Positions 1 through 9,775 are shown, counted from the first letter of the stretch. The stretch is DNA of 64,000 nucleotides from Isoetes taiwanensis (GCA_021234155.1 JAJEKV010000004.1:8870109-8934108); one strand, 5' to 3'. Translations and numbers: made by a program. Notes: generated by a model not told the origin, from the letters alone.

Positions 1-94
1 ATTTTTTGTAGTTTATGCTAAGCTAGTAACAGTTAAGTGAATTGGAACTTAATAAGACTAAAAAGAATGAGCCAAAACCTCCTCAGGCAAGGTG

Positions 95-160
95 GTCTCA
101 CACGTCGCGCCTGGTCAAAGAACTGAATTTTAGTTTTTGAGCAGTATGCCACCGTGAGAC
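95..160. repeat. ~67-bp inverted-repeat module, copy 1
   Basis: An imperfect palindrome with outer arms GTCTCAC / GTGAGAC and an A/T-rich centre. It is the most diverged of four copies in the first 2.2 kb. It forms a pair with copy 2 upstream of the histone-like ORF. Confidence 0.75.
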
Positions 161-283
161 ATCGAGCCAAGAAACTGATAAACTTGATGAATTTGAGAAA
201 GGTAATATGGTAAGGCCAGTTCTAAGGTAAGAATTAGTTAGAATAGTATGTTTAAATCACTTAAATTACTTAAAGATGTGTAA

Positions 284-352
284 GATCTCACACGTAGCGC
301 CTGGTCTAAAAACTAAACTCTAGTTTTTGAAAGCAGGCGATACTGTGAGACC
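284..352. repeat. ~67-bp inverted-repeat module, copy 2
   Basis: This copy has the clearest three-tier palindrome: outer arms TCTCACA / TGTGAGA, middle arms CGCCTG / CAGGCG and inner arms AAAAACT / AGTTTTT. It lies about 170 bp upstream of a TATAAATAG box. It could act as a protein-binding site or as an RNA hairpin; the sequence does not decide. Confidence 0.8.
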
Positions 353-453
353 AATAAGTAGAAAAGGTCTGAAATAAGTGTAAGTTTTAAGTAAATAGGT
401 GCCTTGGCATGTTAAATAGAGCAACTTGAATTTTGACCTAAAATTGCCCAAGC

Positions 454-462
454 TATAAATAG
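454..462 (+). promoter_or_regulatory. TATA-like box upstream of the histone-like ORF
   Basis: TATAAATAG sits 109 bp before the ATG at 563. The flanking sequence (TTTTGACCT and ATTGCCCAA upstream; CCCTCATTT and a GCTCC..CCCTAAGGCG tract downstream) recurs around the second box at 2391. The two are therefore diverged duplicates of one promoter. Confidence 0.6.
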
Positions 463-562
463 ATGTAGACCCCCCTCATTTGTACGTTCCCGTCCTTGAA
501 ATCTGCTCCCGCTCCCTAAGGCGATCTTTGGCGCCCGATATCCGATTGTCGAACCGTCAAAC

Positions 563-1747
563 ATGGCACGGACCAAGCAGACTGCCAGGAAGGCCCGTCC
601 AGGCGAAACCCCCAGCGCCAGCGACGCCAATCTCATTCAACAGATGCTTCGGGAGAGGCTCGTTGCGAGAGGAGGTCGACTATCTTCGAGCGAGGAGAGC
701 ATCGCAGATGAGCAGAACGAGGAGATAGGCCAGCAGACCGACCGAGAAGAAGATGTGCACTCGGATGCCGGGACAGAGCTGCTCGACGAAGAAGACGAAG
801 AGGAAGAGGAAGCAGCAAAGCGAGAAAGGAGAACCAAGGCCCGAGGGGAGCAGAGGATGCCGACTCCAGAGCCGACCATTGAAGAACAAGTCGAGGCCTG
901 GATTCGCGAGAAAGAAGTAGAGGAGCAGCAAGAGCGGAGCGAGCCAAGGCTCGAGCCAAGTGAAGAGGAAGACCTCGCGGCCTGGATCGCAAAGCATGAA
1001 GCAAAACAACGTCGCAGGAAAAGCAGGAAGAGGAAGAGGGAAGAAGAGGAGGCGAAAGCGGCGGAGGAACTCAAGCAGAAGAAAGGGAAATTTGTCGGGA
1101 GCCCAAGGAAGCTCAAGAAAGTTCCGCAAGTAAAGAATCCTAACCCTAAGATCGTGATCACTGAGAGGCCACCTGATCAGCCACCGAACTCTTCTGGCGA
1201 CTCCTCCGACGAAGACCATGTCCCCAACACCGAAGGTGGAAGCTCTTCTAAGCCCCCAGATGATGAGCAGGCAATACCCCACCAAGAGCACCCCGACCTG
1301 GAGCAGCAGAACCAAGCGCAGAAGCCCCCTCCTTATCCGAAGTGGGACAGGAAGAAGCAACCACGGCCTGCCCGAGAGTCCTATGTCACGGACCCCGTGA
1401 AGATCTATGAGAGAAAGATGAGGGAGCACGAGGCATACATGAAGGAGTGGGAGGCTTACAACTCCTACTATCAGGAGAACAGAGTACGGACCATAGAGGG
1501 TGGACATCCGACAAAGCAGCAGACTCTAAGGCCGCCACCACTGAAGCCCAAGGTCCCTAAGAAGCCAGCCAAGAAAAAGCCCAGCAGGAAGGAGACCGAG
1601 AGAAGAGCGCTAAGAGAGATTAGGCACTTCCAAGCACGCAGTTATGGCCTCCTAATTCCCCGTGCCCCCTTTAATCGTCTAGTTAGAGAAGTCATGCAGG
1701 ACTTCAACACTCGCATGAGGGTCACAGATGAGATGTCTTGGCGGTAA
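563..1747 (+). CDS. Histone H3-like protein with a ~300-residue charged insertion (retroelement-borne)
   Basis: A 394-residue ORF. Residues 2-10 are ARTKQTARK, identical to the first nine residues of mature histone H3, including K4 and K9. S10 is replaced by Ala and the rest of the H3 tail is lost. Residues 40-345 are low-complexity and charged: acidic runs near 76-84, a basic NLS-like cluster at 149-159, two related EE..(A)AWI..E motifs near 108 and 136, then a Pro/Lys-rich stretch. From residue 349 the sequence matches the H3 alphaN-alpha1 region (ALREIR, LLIP, PF.RLVREV.QDF). The HFQ and LLIP.APF residues recall plant CenH3 variants. The ORF stops in WR at the alpha1/alpha2 border, and the next part of the fold continues one frame over. 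The start is set by the tail: ATG-GCA gives an N-terminal Ala after Met removal. The frame stays open although gag-pol is broken. Function is unknown; deposition in chromatin is inference. Confidence 0.85.
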   Translation: MARTKQTARKARPGETPSASDANLIQQMLRERLVARGGRLSSSEESIADEQNEEIGQQTDREEDVHSDAGTELLDEEDEEEEEAAKRERRTKARGEQRMPTPEPTIEEQVEAWIREKEVEEQQERSEPRLEPSEEEDLAAWIAKHEAKQRRRKSRKRKREEEEAKAAEELKQKKGKFVGSPRKLKKVPQVKNPNPKIVITERPPDQPPNSSGDSSDEDHVPNTEGGSSSKPPDDEQAIPHQEHPDLEQQNQAQKPPPYPKWDRKKQPRPARESYVTDPVKIYERKMREHEAYMKEWEAYNSYYQENRVRTIEGGHPTKQQTLRPPPLKPKVPKKPAKKKPSRKETERRALREIRHFQARSYGLLIPRAPFNRLVREVMQDFNTRMRVTDEMSWR

Positions 1748-1866
1748 TCAAGGAAGCGGCCGAAAGCGTAAAAATAGTGCAACATTTTGAAGACTCGACA
1801 GCTTGCACTCATTTTGTAATAATAATCAATTTTGAGTACTTTATGTGTCTGAACTTGTTTAATTAG
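1738..1866 (+). pseudogene. Frame-shifted remainder of the H3-like histone fold
   Basis: Read from the TTG at 1738, one frame away from the 563-1747 ORF, the sequence encodes LAVIKEAAES..., then HFEDSTACTH, then a hydrophobic run, ending at TAG 1864-1866. This resembles H3 alpha2 and loop 2 (ALQEASEA...LFEDTNLCAIHAKRVTIM) with roughly one extra residue. The last helix is not recognisable. The simplest reading is a single-base indel near 1736-1745 that cut the ancestral ORF. Programmed frameshifting is possible but no slippery site is evident. Confidence 0.65.
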
Positions 1867-1932
1867 GACAAGTTAGCAAGTAGTAGTTTTTGTTTTAGTA
1901 AAATAGGACATTTGCAGACCAAAAAGTGTGAT

Positions 1933-1999
1933 GTCTCACACGTCGCGCTTGGTCAAGAAACTAAAGTTTAGTTTTTGGACGAGGCGCTAGCTATGAGAC
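1933..1999. repeat. ~67-bp inverted-repeat module, copy 3
   Basis: Outer arms GTCTCA / TGAGAC. The middle arms GCGCTT / GAGGCGC still pair through a G-U. It lies 200 bp before copy 4 in the promoter region of the second accessory unit. Confidence 0.78.
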
Positions 2000-2132
2000 C
2001 TTGCCCAAATTTGCCCAAAACAGCTCCAAATTGACCAAGTAAGGGATCAATTCTGCCTAATTTGATGAGTCTGTCATGCTTCAACCCTTATTTTATCCAA
2101 ATTGGACATGTTCTGATCGAAATGGGACTGAT

Positions 2133-2199
2133 GTCTCACACGTCGCGCCTGGTCAAGAAACTAAAGTGTAGCTTTTGAACGAGGCGCTACCTGTGAGAC
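2133..2199. repeat. ~67-bp inverted-repeat module, copy 4
   Basis: Outer arms GTCTCACA / TGTGAGAC (8 bp, perfect) and middle arms GCGCCT / AGGCGC. The first 30 bases are nearly identical to copy 3. The second pair of modules has the same place before a TATA box as the first pair. Confidence 0.8.
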
Positions 2200-2390
2200 C
2201 TCCTACCAATTCTTCACCATAACTTGTCCAAATGATCTTCAACCTGTTGTATTAGCATCGTTAGGTAATCCAGTCATGCTCAAACCCTTAAATTAGTCTT
2301 CCAATTCCCATTTTGACCTCAATATAGGCTAGAATTGCCCAACCCCAAGAATTTTCCAAGTCACCCAAAAATTAGGGTTTTTCCCTTTTC

Positions 2391-2399
2391 TATAAATAG
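2391..2399 (+). promoter_or_regulatory. TATA-like box upstream of accessory ORF 2
   Basis: TATAAATAG, followed by CCCTCATTT and GCTCC..CCCTGAGGCG as at the first box. It is 122 bp before the candidate ATG at 2513. Confidence 0.6.
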
Positions 2400-2512
2400 G
2401 TCCCTCATTTCATATGTAGCACCCTACGAGTTTGCTCCTGCCCCCTTAGCCGATTTTCCAGCTCCCTGAGGCGCTCTTGCATCCGTTTGCTAGTCTCTTC
2501 CTCGCTAAACTC

Positions 2513-4040
2513 ATGGCAACCCTCGATTTGGGCGATGATGGTACAGCGCCAGCGCTCATGCTGCCGAGGCTGACATCGATGAGATTTTCCGGGTCTTCCG
2601 GAAAGAAATAGATGTTCAAGCAACCTTGCACGCAACCCCAGCATATAGCAGAGTCCTGTCTGAATTCCAAGCTAGTGTAGAGCCATCGTTAGTACAACTC
2701 CCACCTTGCATAGGCTACTTTGTTCCTAGGCAATCCCTTCAAGCAGCCTTAGGCAATGTTCCTAACATTGCCAAGTATCTCACAAACAAGGCCCAGCGCA
2801 TGCCCGAGCCAATGGTCCCCGACCGGTCAACAGACCAAGTACTTTCTTTCAACGCCAAGTTAGCAATTTTTCTTACCCACCGTGCCGAGAACCCCATGGG
2901 AGAAACTTCCATTCCCCCCATGGACGTGGACCCATTAGCTACCGCAGCAGCACAACAGCTCCTTTCGCAGTATGAACAGGAGCAAGAAGGAAAGGAAGAA
3001 GACGAGAAGTCAGAAGAAGAAGATGACGACTACGTCGAGCTCGATCCAGTAAGAGCACAATGGCTAGCGTAACAAGAGTTGCAAGAATTCAGAGAAGCGG
3101 CAAACTCTCGTGATAGCGCCACCCCTTGGGCTAGGCATCACAAGACTAGCCCCCATCATCGCCGAGGGCTTAAGAGTATTTGCTCCTAAGTTTACATCCA
3201 AAACCTCCTGGGAGTGTGGGAAAGAGAGTATCGACCTGGACGAAGTTGCTGCACCAACCGGAGAATGACACTGACGACTTCATCGTCCGAGGAACCTCCG
3301 ACTTCCCACTCCAAGTAAGGGAAGCCGACACTTATACGGGAGAGTCCACCTCCGACATTCAATCCTATAGCAACATAAGGCAGATTATGGAGGCGCGGGA
3401 ACTACCGACGGAGAAAGAGTTCCTTGCTCTACAGGAACAGATGGGGATCCGCCACAAGACCTCGAACATCTTAACGGCAAGTTCTTCAACAACACCTCCC
3501 CGAACGAGAAGAGGCGAGTTCGACCTCAGGAGAGCTTCAGCAACAGTCAGAGACTACAGGGAGCTCACCACGATGGAGGTCGATGACTATGCCGGCAGAC
3601 ACAGATTTGGAGGCCGAGGAGGCGAGGACCCGTCACACAACGACAGGTCGTTGCGGTATTACCTTCCCCTGCTGATGGATGGAAGAATAGCGGTAATTCA
3701 CCGCAAATTCACCCCCAGGGGCGAGGAAGGAGTATCGATGCTAATTGCGCTCTCAGGCTTTGGCCGGCATGCTCGGCTAGCTCCCAACACCGAGGATGCC
3801 ATCCTGGTGAAGAGAGCGGTAGCACTCGATGTTTTTGACTTTGCCATACCTTACAGACGGCAGGGAAGACTGGCAGTGACCGCCGCCTACACCTCCGAGC
3901 GCAGGATAGAAGATTTGGCGAGAGCTTTGCAGGGTGAATCTTTAGTCAACGTCCTTAGGAACTTGGGTCATTCAGTGGGAACAGCCCAAGTGAAGAAGTT
4001 CCTAGAGGATAATCCATCCTACCGGAGATATCAAGAATAG
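2513..4040 (+). pseudogene. Accessory ORF 2 of the chromovirus, unknown function, frameshifted
   Basis: A candidate start ATG at 2513 (MATLDLGDD) runs about 10 codons before coding potential moves to another frame (open 2539-3072). That frame encodes ADIDEIFRVFRKEI..., a segment with PPCIGYFVPRQSLQ, and an acidic stretch EEDEKSEEEDDD near 2995-3040. A TAA at 3070-3072 interrupts it. Coding-like sequence then continues in a third frame (about 3130-3268) and in the frame open from 3180 to 4040. The last part is about 280 residues, rich in Arg and Asp/Glu, and ends in NPSYRRYQE. At least three frame changes are needed. I do not recognise the family. It follows the same duplicated promoter as the H3-like ORF, so a linked role is plausible but unsupported. 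Confidence 0.55.
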
Positions 4041-4211
4041 TTAGGAATCTTGATCCCGGAAACCTTTTTGTATTAATATATTATATAATATGAATATTTA
4101 ACTTCTTTTGCACTTAATTGTTTTGTTGATGTATTTTTGTTCCGCAACTATACCAACAACACACATAATGCAAGAGAACAAATAAAACTAACATTACAGC
4201 CATGACCAATT
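4041..4211 (+). other. Short AT-rich spacer before gag
   Basis: AT-rich sequence ending in TTGTGTATGCAG directly before the open gag frame, which looks like a 3' splice site. Gag has no ATG at the start of its open frame, so this could be the end of an intron or leader. This is an inference from one motif. Confidence 0.35.
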
Positions 4212-5549
4212 GTGTATGCAGATAGGGAACAAAGAACGGTCGAGCAAAACAGGAGGCCCAATAGAGATGAAGAGACCCCTGACAGGCAACCCCTTCAAAG
4301 GAACCTTTTCGAAGGATATGGCCCCATGACCCCAGAAGAGGAGATGTCGCAAATGCGAACAGAGCTGGACCAGATAAAACCCCTACTAGCAGCACAAGCA
4401 TCAGCCGGGCCACAAACGACACCCCGAAAGTCGGAGAAAGACAAAAGGAGGAGCAAGAGAAGGAGGTTCCCCAGCACAGAGACCTTCGACTCAAGCTCGC
4501 TCTCGGACTCTGAGTCCGAGAAAGAGGCCGACCAGGTGCCGGACCATAGAGACGGCAGATAGAAAGACACTAAGGCCCTGGAGTACCAGAAGAAAGTGGA
4601 CTCAGCACTGGGCAATGTATGGAAAGCCCGGAAACTCGAACAGTTCTCGGGCGAGAACAGATCCGGCTTAGAGGCAGGGGCATGGCTCGACGAAATGAGC
4701 GAGTATGGAAATGCCTACGGCATGAAGGATAAGGACAAAGGCAGGGTGGCAACGGCCAACCTGAAAGGGGCCGCACGCATATGGTGGAAGGGCTATGCCA
4801 AGGCCCATGGTTTGAGCAGAGATGCATGCCGATTTAAGAAGTTCTCAAAAGCTTTCAAACACCACTATGTTCCTCGAGAACACAAGTCAAATATGATGCA
4901 GCAGTTCTACAGGTTGCAACAAGGTTACAAGACGATGCAGAAGTACACCGAAGAATTCATGAGGCTAAGACTGTATGTGCCTAAGCTGAGCGAGAAACAC
5001 GCAGTGGAAAGCTACATAGAAGGACTGAACGAGGAAATCCGGAAGCTCGTAAGGGCAATAGACCCTAAAACAGTATCTGAAGCATAATCCAAGGCAATTA
5101 GTTTGCAAGGATCCGGGCCCCAGAACAGCGCACAGAAGCAGCCTTACTATCAGGATAGAGGCAAAGCAACAGGGAGCTACAGTCCTAGGGCAGCCAGCCC
5201 AAGTCCAGCAAAGTCCCCATACAATAGCAACCAGGGAAAACAGCAGGAAAGAAAGCAGGTGTCCTTCAGGGACAAACAGGAAGGTTCCAACTACTCGAAA
5301 GCAGTACGGTCCTTTTTACAAGCGATGCCCAAGGAGAAAAGGCAGGAATGCATAGACAAGCAGCTCTGCTTTAGATGTTTCCAGCCGGGCCACCGAAGGG
5401 CGAACTGCCCATTTGTTATGAGCTCGGCGCTAGCGGAGTGGGGCGGATGGGACACTCCGTCAGATGAGGACGGCGAGGCAACACGCGATTACATTCAGGA
5501 TGAGTGCCACATCTTCGATGCTATAGATACAGAACAGGCAGAGACCTAG
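4212..5549 (+). pseudogene. Ty3/gypsy Gag with CCHC zinc knuckle, three in-frame stops
   Basis: One reading frame is kept throughout but broken by TAG at 4560-4562, TAA at 5085-5087 and TAG at 5547-5549. The order is a charged N-terminal region with a Ser/Arg patch, then a retrotransposon gag (capsid) domain from about 4610 to 5085 (motifs GAARIWWKGYAK and MQQFYRLQQGYKTMQKYTEEF). A basic linker follows, then a CCHC knuckle (C-X2-C-X4-H-X4-C) at 5367-5408. Gag would package element RNA. The open frame lacks an ATG at its start; the first in-frame ATG is near 4325. Confidence 0.85.
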
Positions 5550-5925
5550 TATAAGGTAATCTCAACAGTAGGGAAGGCAAAGGCTAAGTCTTTCATAGTC
5601 TTGATAGACTCCGGAAGTAGCCATAACTTCGCATCCCCGAGGATGGTTGAAATGTTGAAATTGAAACCCCTAAAGTCCAAGCCAAGACCCATAATCTTGG
5701 CAAGCGGAGCAGTAAGACATACAGCTGGAAAAAGGATCAACCGCCGACATCGATTGGCGAGGGGATTAATATCCGGATGGGGCGAAGTAATGGGCATTGG
5801 CAAGTATGACTTGATCGTTGGAATGGAGTACCTTGGACCAGCGGGGGGCCATCATTGATTGTGGAAAGCGGAAGGTGACCTTCCCAACACCCGGACAAGC
5901 AAAGCCATTGAGATCAAGGTAAAGA
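5550..5925 (+). pseudogene. Retropepsin-like protease of the chromovirus
   Basis: In frame with gag after the TAG at 5547. The aspartic protease signature IDSGSSHNF has its catalytic Asp at 5607-5609, followed by a flap/second-lobe region (KYDLIVGMEYL). The frame is lost in a run of six G near 5841-5846. Beyond it the sequence IIDCGKRKVTF, typical of the protease-RT junction, continues in another frame. Confidence 0.8.
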
Positions 5926-7640
5926 AGTTACTCCCATCATGCAGCGTATGTCTGTTAAGAAGCTGCTCAAGTCTATAAAGAGCGAGCAGGTAGCATACAT
6001 CTTCAAACTCGAGGTTGAGGAACCCGAGTCGGAGGGAAGCAAAGAAGAAAAAGTGCTCAGCAAGTTGCCCAAGCAAATCGCCAACTTGATCACGGAGTTC
6101 CACGATCTCTTTCCAGATGAGATCGAGAAGCTTCCTCCCCACTTGGGGAGTAGAGTGTGAGATAGCACTCGAACCAGGGACCAAGCCGACGAGCAAGGCC
6201 CCATATAGAATGACCACACATGAACTCACGGAGCTAAAGAAGCAGTTACAAGAATTGCTCGATCTACGCAGCGTCTCACCATTTGGGGCACCCATCCTCT
6301 TTGTCAAGAAAAAGGATGGAAGCTTGAGAATGTGCATAAATTATAGATAATTGAACAAGCACACCATCAAGAACAAGTACGCACTCCCCAGATCGGACGA
6401 CTTGATGGATCAGCTCCAAGGGGCAAAGGTCTTCTCCAAGATCGACCTAAGGTCAGGTTATCACCAGATCAGAATAAAGAAAGGGGACATCCACAAAACG
6501 GCTTTCATGGGCATTACGAGTTCACTGTAATGCCATTTGGGCTATCCAACGCCCCAGCTACGTTCATGAGACTCATGAACGACATCTTCAGAGAATTCTT
6601 AGACAACTTTGTCATAGTATTCTTCGACGATATTCTAGTGTACAGCAAAACCATTGAAGAGCATGCACAACACGTAAGAAAGGTGCTCGAGAAGTTAAGG
6701 AGGCATCAGTTGTATGCCAAGTTGTCGAAGTGCCACTTCACAACAGAGAAGGTGGAATACCTCGGTCATGTGATTTCAGCAGAAGGAATCTCGACAGACC
6801 CCGCTAAGATTGAAGCAGTAATCCAATGGCCGGCACCAAAGAACGTCCATGAGGTCAGAAGTTTCCTTGGCCTCGCAGGGTATTACAGAAAGTTCGTGAA
6901 GAACTTCGCAAAGATAGCAGCCCCACTGACAGACTTGACAAAGGCGGAGAAAGTGAAAAATTGGGCAGACCATTGGCTCAAGAAAGCCCAAGTAGGATTT
7001 GAATTGTTGAAGGAAGCTTTGACAACCGCCCCCGTCTTAACCCTGCCAGACCCAGAAAAGGACAAGTTAGTGGCGACGGACGTAAGCAAGATGGCCACAG
7101 GTGCAGTGCTCATGCAAGAGGAGCGGGTAATAGCGTACGACTCAAGGAAGATGAACGACGCCGAAACGCATTACCCGACGCACGACCAAGAGCTGCTAGC
7201 AGTTGGCAGGGCGTTGAGAATCTGGAGGCATTACCTCTTAGGGAGGAAGTTCCAGCTGGACACTGATCACCAGAGCCTCCAGTACGTATTCACGCAACCA
7301 CATCTCAATCTGAGGCAGAGAAGGTGGATGGAGTTTCTCGAGGAGTACGACTTTGATATAGTCTACAAGCCCGGGAAACTTAATGTGGTCGTAGATGCGC
7401 TTTCAAGGCATCCGCTGACAACCAGGGTGCATTGCAAGGCAATCTCAACACTCTTCAGCGATTTCGGGAAAAAGATAGAAGAAACCTTGCCAACAGATGT
7501 GGACTTCAAGGAAGTATGGGCAAGCTTGTGCAAGGAAGCGAAAACGGATAAGGAGAGGGAAACCTTCAAAAATTTTAAGAAGGAAGGTAACCTCCTATAC
7601 CACAAGAACAAGTTGTGCGTGCCGGAATCATCTGGAGTAA
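5926..7640 (+). pseudogene. Reverse transcriptase and RNase H of the chromovirus
   Basis: The RT starts in one frame ([14 protein letters not shown]), shifts near 6150 and is read to a stop at 6348 (INYR[18 protein letters not shown]). It shifts again near 6510, where a few codons before [11 protein letters not shown] are missing. It is then open without a break from 6530. The active site reads VFFDDIL (Asp-Asp at 6626-6631), with Phe before the DD pair. RNase H follows from about 7065 with its acidic residues in place ([26 protein letters not shown]). Frameshifts and stops are confined to the N-terminal third. Confidence 0.88.
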
Positions 7641-8963
7641 GAAAGTTGATCCTCCACGACACCCACAACAGCCCAATAGCTGGCCACGCAGGATTCATGA
7701 AGACATACTTTAAAGTGCGTAGCAGCTACTATTGGCCAGGAATGAAGAAGCAGATAGCTCGCCACATCAAGGAGCGCCAGCTATGCCAGCAAACGAAGGC
7801 AGAACAACTTCAAATTCCAGGGGCATTGGAACCACTAGCGGTGCCAAACGCTAAGTGGGAGGTTGTCATCATGGACTTTATAACAGGACTGCCAAGGACA
7901 GTAAGAGGTAAGGATGCCTTGATGGTCGTGGTCGACAAGTTGTCGAAGATGGCCCATTTTGTGCCTTGCAGGACCACGGACACAGCTATGGATACGGCAA
8001 AGCTCTTCACCAAAGAGATCTTCAGACTCCATGGCATGCCAAGGAAAATTATCTCCGACCGAGATCCGAAGTTCATCAGTGCCTTCTGGCAGGATCTCTT
8101 CACAACGATTGGAACGAAGCTATCCATGAGCACGGCTTATCATCCGCAGACGGATGGGCAAACGGAGCGTGTCAACAGAATATTGGAAGACATGCTCCGA
8201 AACTATGTCTGGAACAAGCAAGGTATGTGGGAGGAATTTATTCACTTGGTGGAGTTTGCATACAATAGCACCAAGCAGGAATCATCCCAAATGTCGTCGT
8301 TCATGATCAACTGCGGCTACCAATGCCTACTTGGCACAATCCCGTGTCAAAAGTGGAAGTTTCGCAGCAAATGTTGAGCGACATGCAGCAGCTTGTGGAA
8401 GAAGTTCGAGGGTACCTTCTAGCAAAAGAAGGAGTCGGCAGAAGAGCATTATTGACACAAACATCGGAAAATCGAGAGAATTCCAAGTCAGAGATGATGT
8501 ATGGCTCAAGATCAAGGTAAAGCAGGCGAAACTCCGCATCGGAAATTGCAAGAAGCTTGCTCCAAGATGGGCTGGACCCTTCAGAATAGTCCCGAGAGTG
8601 GGCAACCAATCCTACAAGTTAGACTTGCCAGCACACTTAAAGATCCACAAAGTCTTCCACGTGAGTCTGCTGAAGAAGCATACTCCTAATCTAGAGGAAG
8701 TTTTGGACACCCCAACGATGTTGGAAATGACAGAAGAGCAGATAGAAATAGTTCCAGAACTAATTCTTGATAAAGCATTCAAGAAAACAAGGAGATCGGA
8801 GTTTCTCCAATACTTGGTCAAGTGGAAACACTTGCCGGTGGAAGACGCGACATGGGCACTTAAAAGAGATCTGGAAAAACAGTACCCACAGTTTATGGAG
8901 CAATGGGACGGCAAGGTCATCTCCGAAGAAATCGGCTCAGGCATGTCGAATTGTGTAGATTAA
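7641..8963 (+). pseudogene. Integrase of the chromovirus, with GPY/F and chromodomain
   Basis: The N-terminal HHCC zinc region is present ([11 protein letters not shown]...), but its first Cys is Arg (CGC at 7775-7777, RQLCQ). The catalytic triad is complete: Asp 7874-7876, Asp 8057-8059 and Glu 8165-8167, with 35 residues between the second and third. The frame is lost near 8335-8380 and recovers in a third frame. It then runs through FQVRDDVWLKIK, a GPY/F-like motif (PRWAGPFRIV), VFHVSLLKKH and the chromodomain, to TAA at 8961-8963. Integrase inserts the element cDNA; the C-terminal chromodomain would bias target choice. Confidence 0.88.
8754..8900 (+). other. Integrase chromodomain
   Basis: PELILDKAFKK, FLQYLVKWK and ATWALKRDLEK match the chromodomain core. 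The central Trp of the methyl-lysine cage is present (LVKWK). The first and third cage positions are not aromatic, as in the group II chromodomains of plant chromoviruses. In this family the domain is thought to direct integration to particular chromatin. Confidence 0.8.
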
Positions 8964-9735
8964 TAGCTTGCCTACTTAAGTATAATCTACGCATGCAACC
9001 TATGAGGTAAGGGTTGCATGCGTTGTTACCGATGATGAGATTACTACGGTGATCTCTAGGACGTGGTGTAATGTCAATGTAGGCATGACCGCGGTGCCGC
9101 TTGGAAAGTCTACTTCTGTCCCACGGAAGTAGACGACCTCGAGAGAAAGGAGGTCATTGAGGAATGCATTGATAGGAAAAGCACCTCTAGCCCCATATAT
9201 GCTTTGATAGGAGGAATCTGGCCTTCACGCCCCATATACGGGAAGGACCTATCCTCCACGCTGGGCAACTAAAGGTGTAGGCATGAGCGCCATATAGGCA
9301 TTATAGGCACTGTCTCCTCGGCCACGATGGAAGAATATCATCCTCTTCCTACGCCGAGAGATTAGCCATGCATTCATGTAGATAGGTGGGGTGGTCATCA
9401 TATAACCAAAATTTTATTTAATATTAATGGTACTAACGTAGTATTGACCTGCAGGCCAATAGAGCGCTCCGGAGGTCGAACTACGAAGATTTGCAACACA
9501 ATTTTTTTGTAATGTGTTGCAAGGAATAAAGAGTACCTCAAAGAATAATTGTACATATAATAATAAAACCGAAACATTAGGAGTTATTGTTATAATGACA
9601 AAGTGATAACTATTGGATTGAATAATAGTATAATAATGTTCTATAAATATTACCTTGAGGTAATTCTATTAAATGTATAACTATAGTAATAAGTATGTCC
9701 TATGCATGAGGTTGATTGCAGGTTAAGAAGATCCC
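8964..9735 (+). other. 3' untranslated region of the chromovirus
   Basis: No ORF of interest. Several short imperfect repeats with CCCCATATA / CGCCATATAGGC motifs occur between about 9180 and 9320. The rest is AT-rich. Confidence 0.5.
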
Positions 9736-9748
9736 AAGGTGGGGAGAA
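9736..9748 (+). other. Upstream copy of the polypurine tract
   Basis: AAGGTGGGGAGAA, identical to the tract next to the 3' LTR and 40 bp before it. It may be an unused or decoy plus-strand primer. Confidence 0.6.
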
Positions 9749-9775
9749 CCACGATGCTGCGGACAGCATCAATTC

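Noticed and set aside
637-1507. Long minus-strand ORFs opposite the H3-like ORF
   Set aside because: They are Ser/Leu-rich shadows of the Glu/Lys-rich sense ORF.
3800-3870. Possible histone H4-like phrase in accessory ORF 2 (AVALDVFDFA...RRQGR versus H4 VTAMDVVYALKRQGR)
   Set aside because: The match is short, needs a gap, and the preceding region has Pro and Gly where H4 has its long helix. Not enough to claim an H3-H4 pair.
4212-8963. In-frame stops in gag-pol as programmed readthrough
   Set aside because: Three separate stops plus several frameshifts are better explained by decay.
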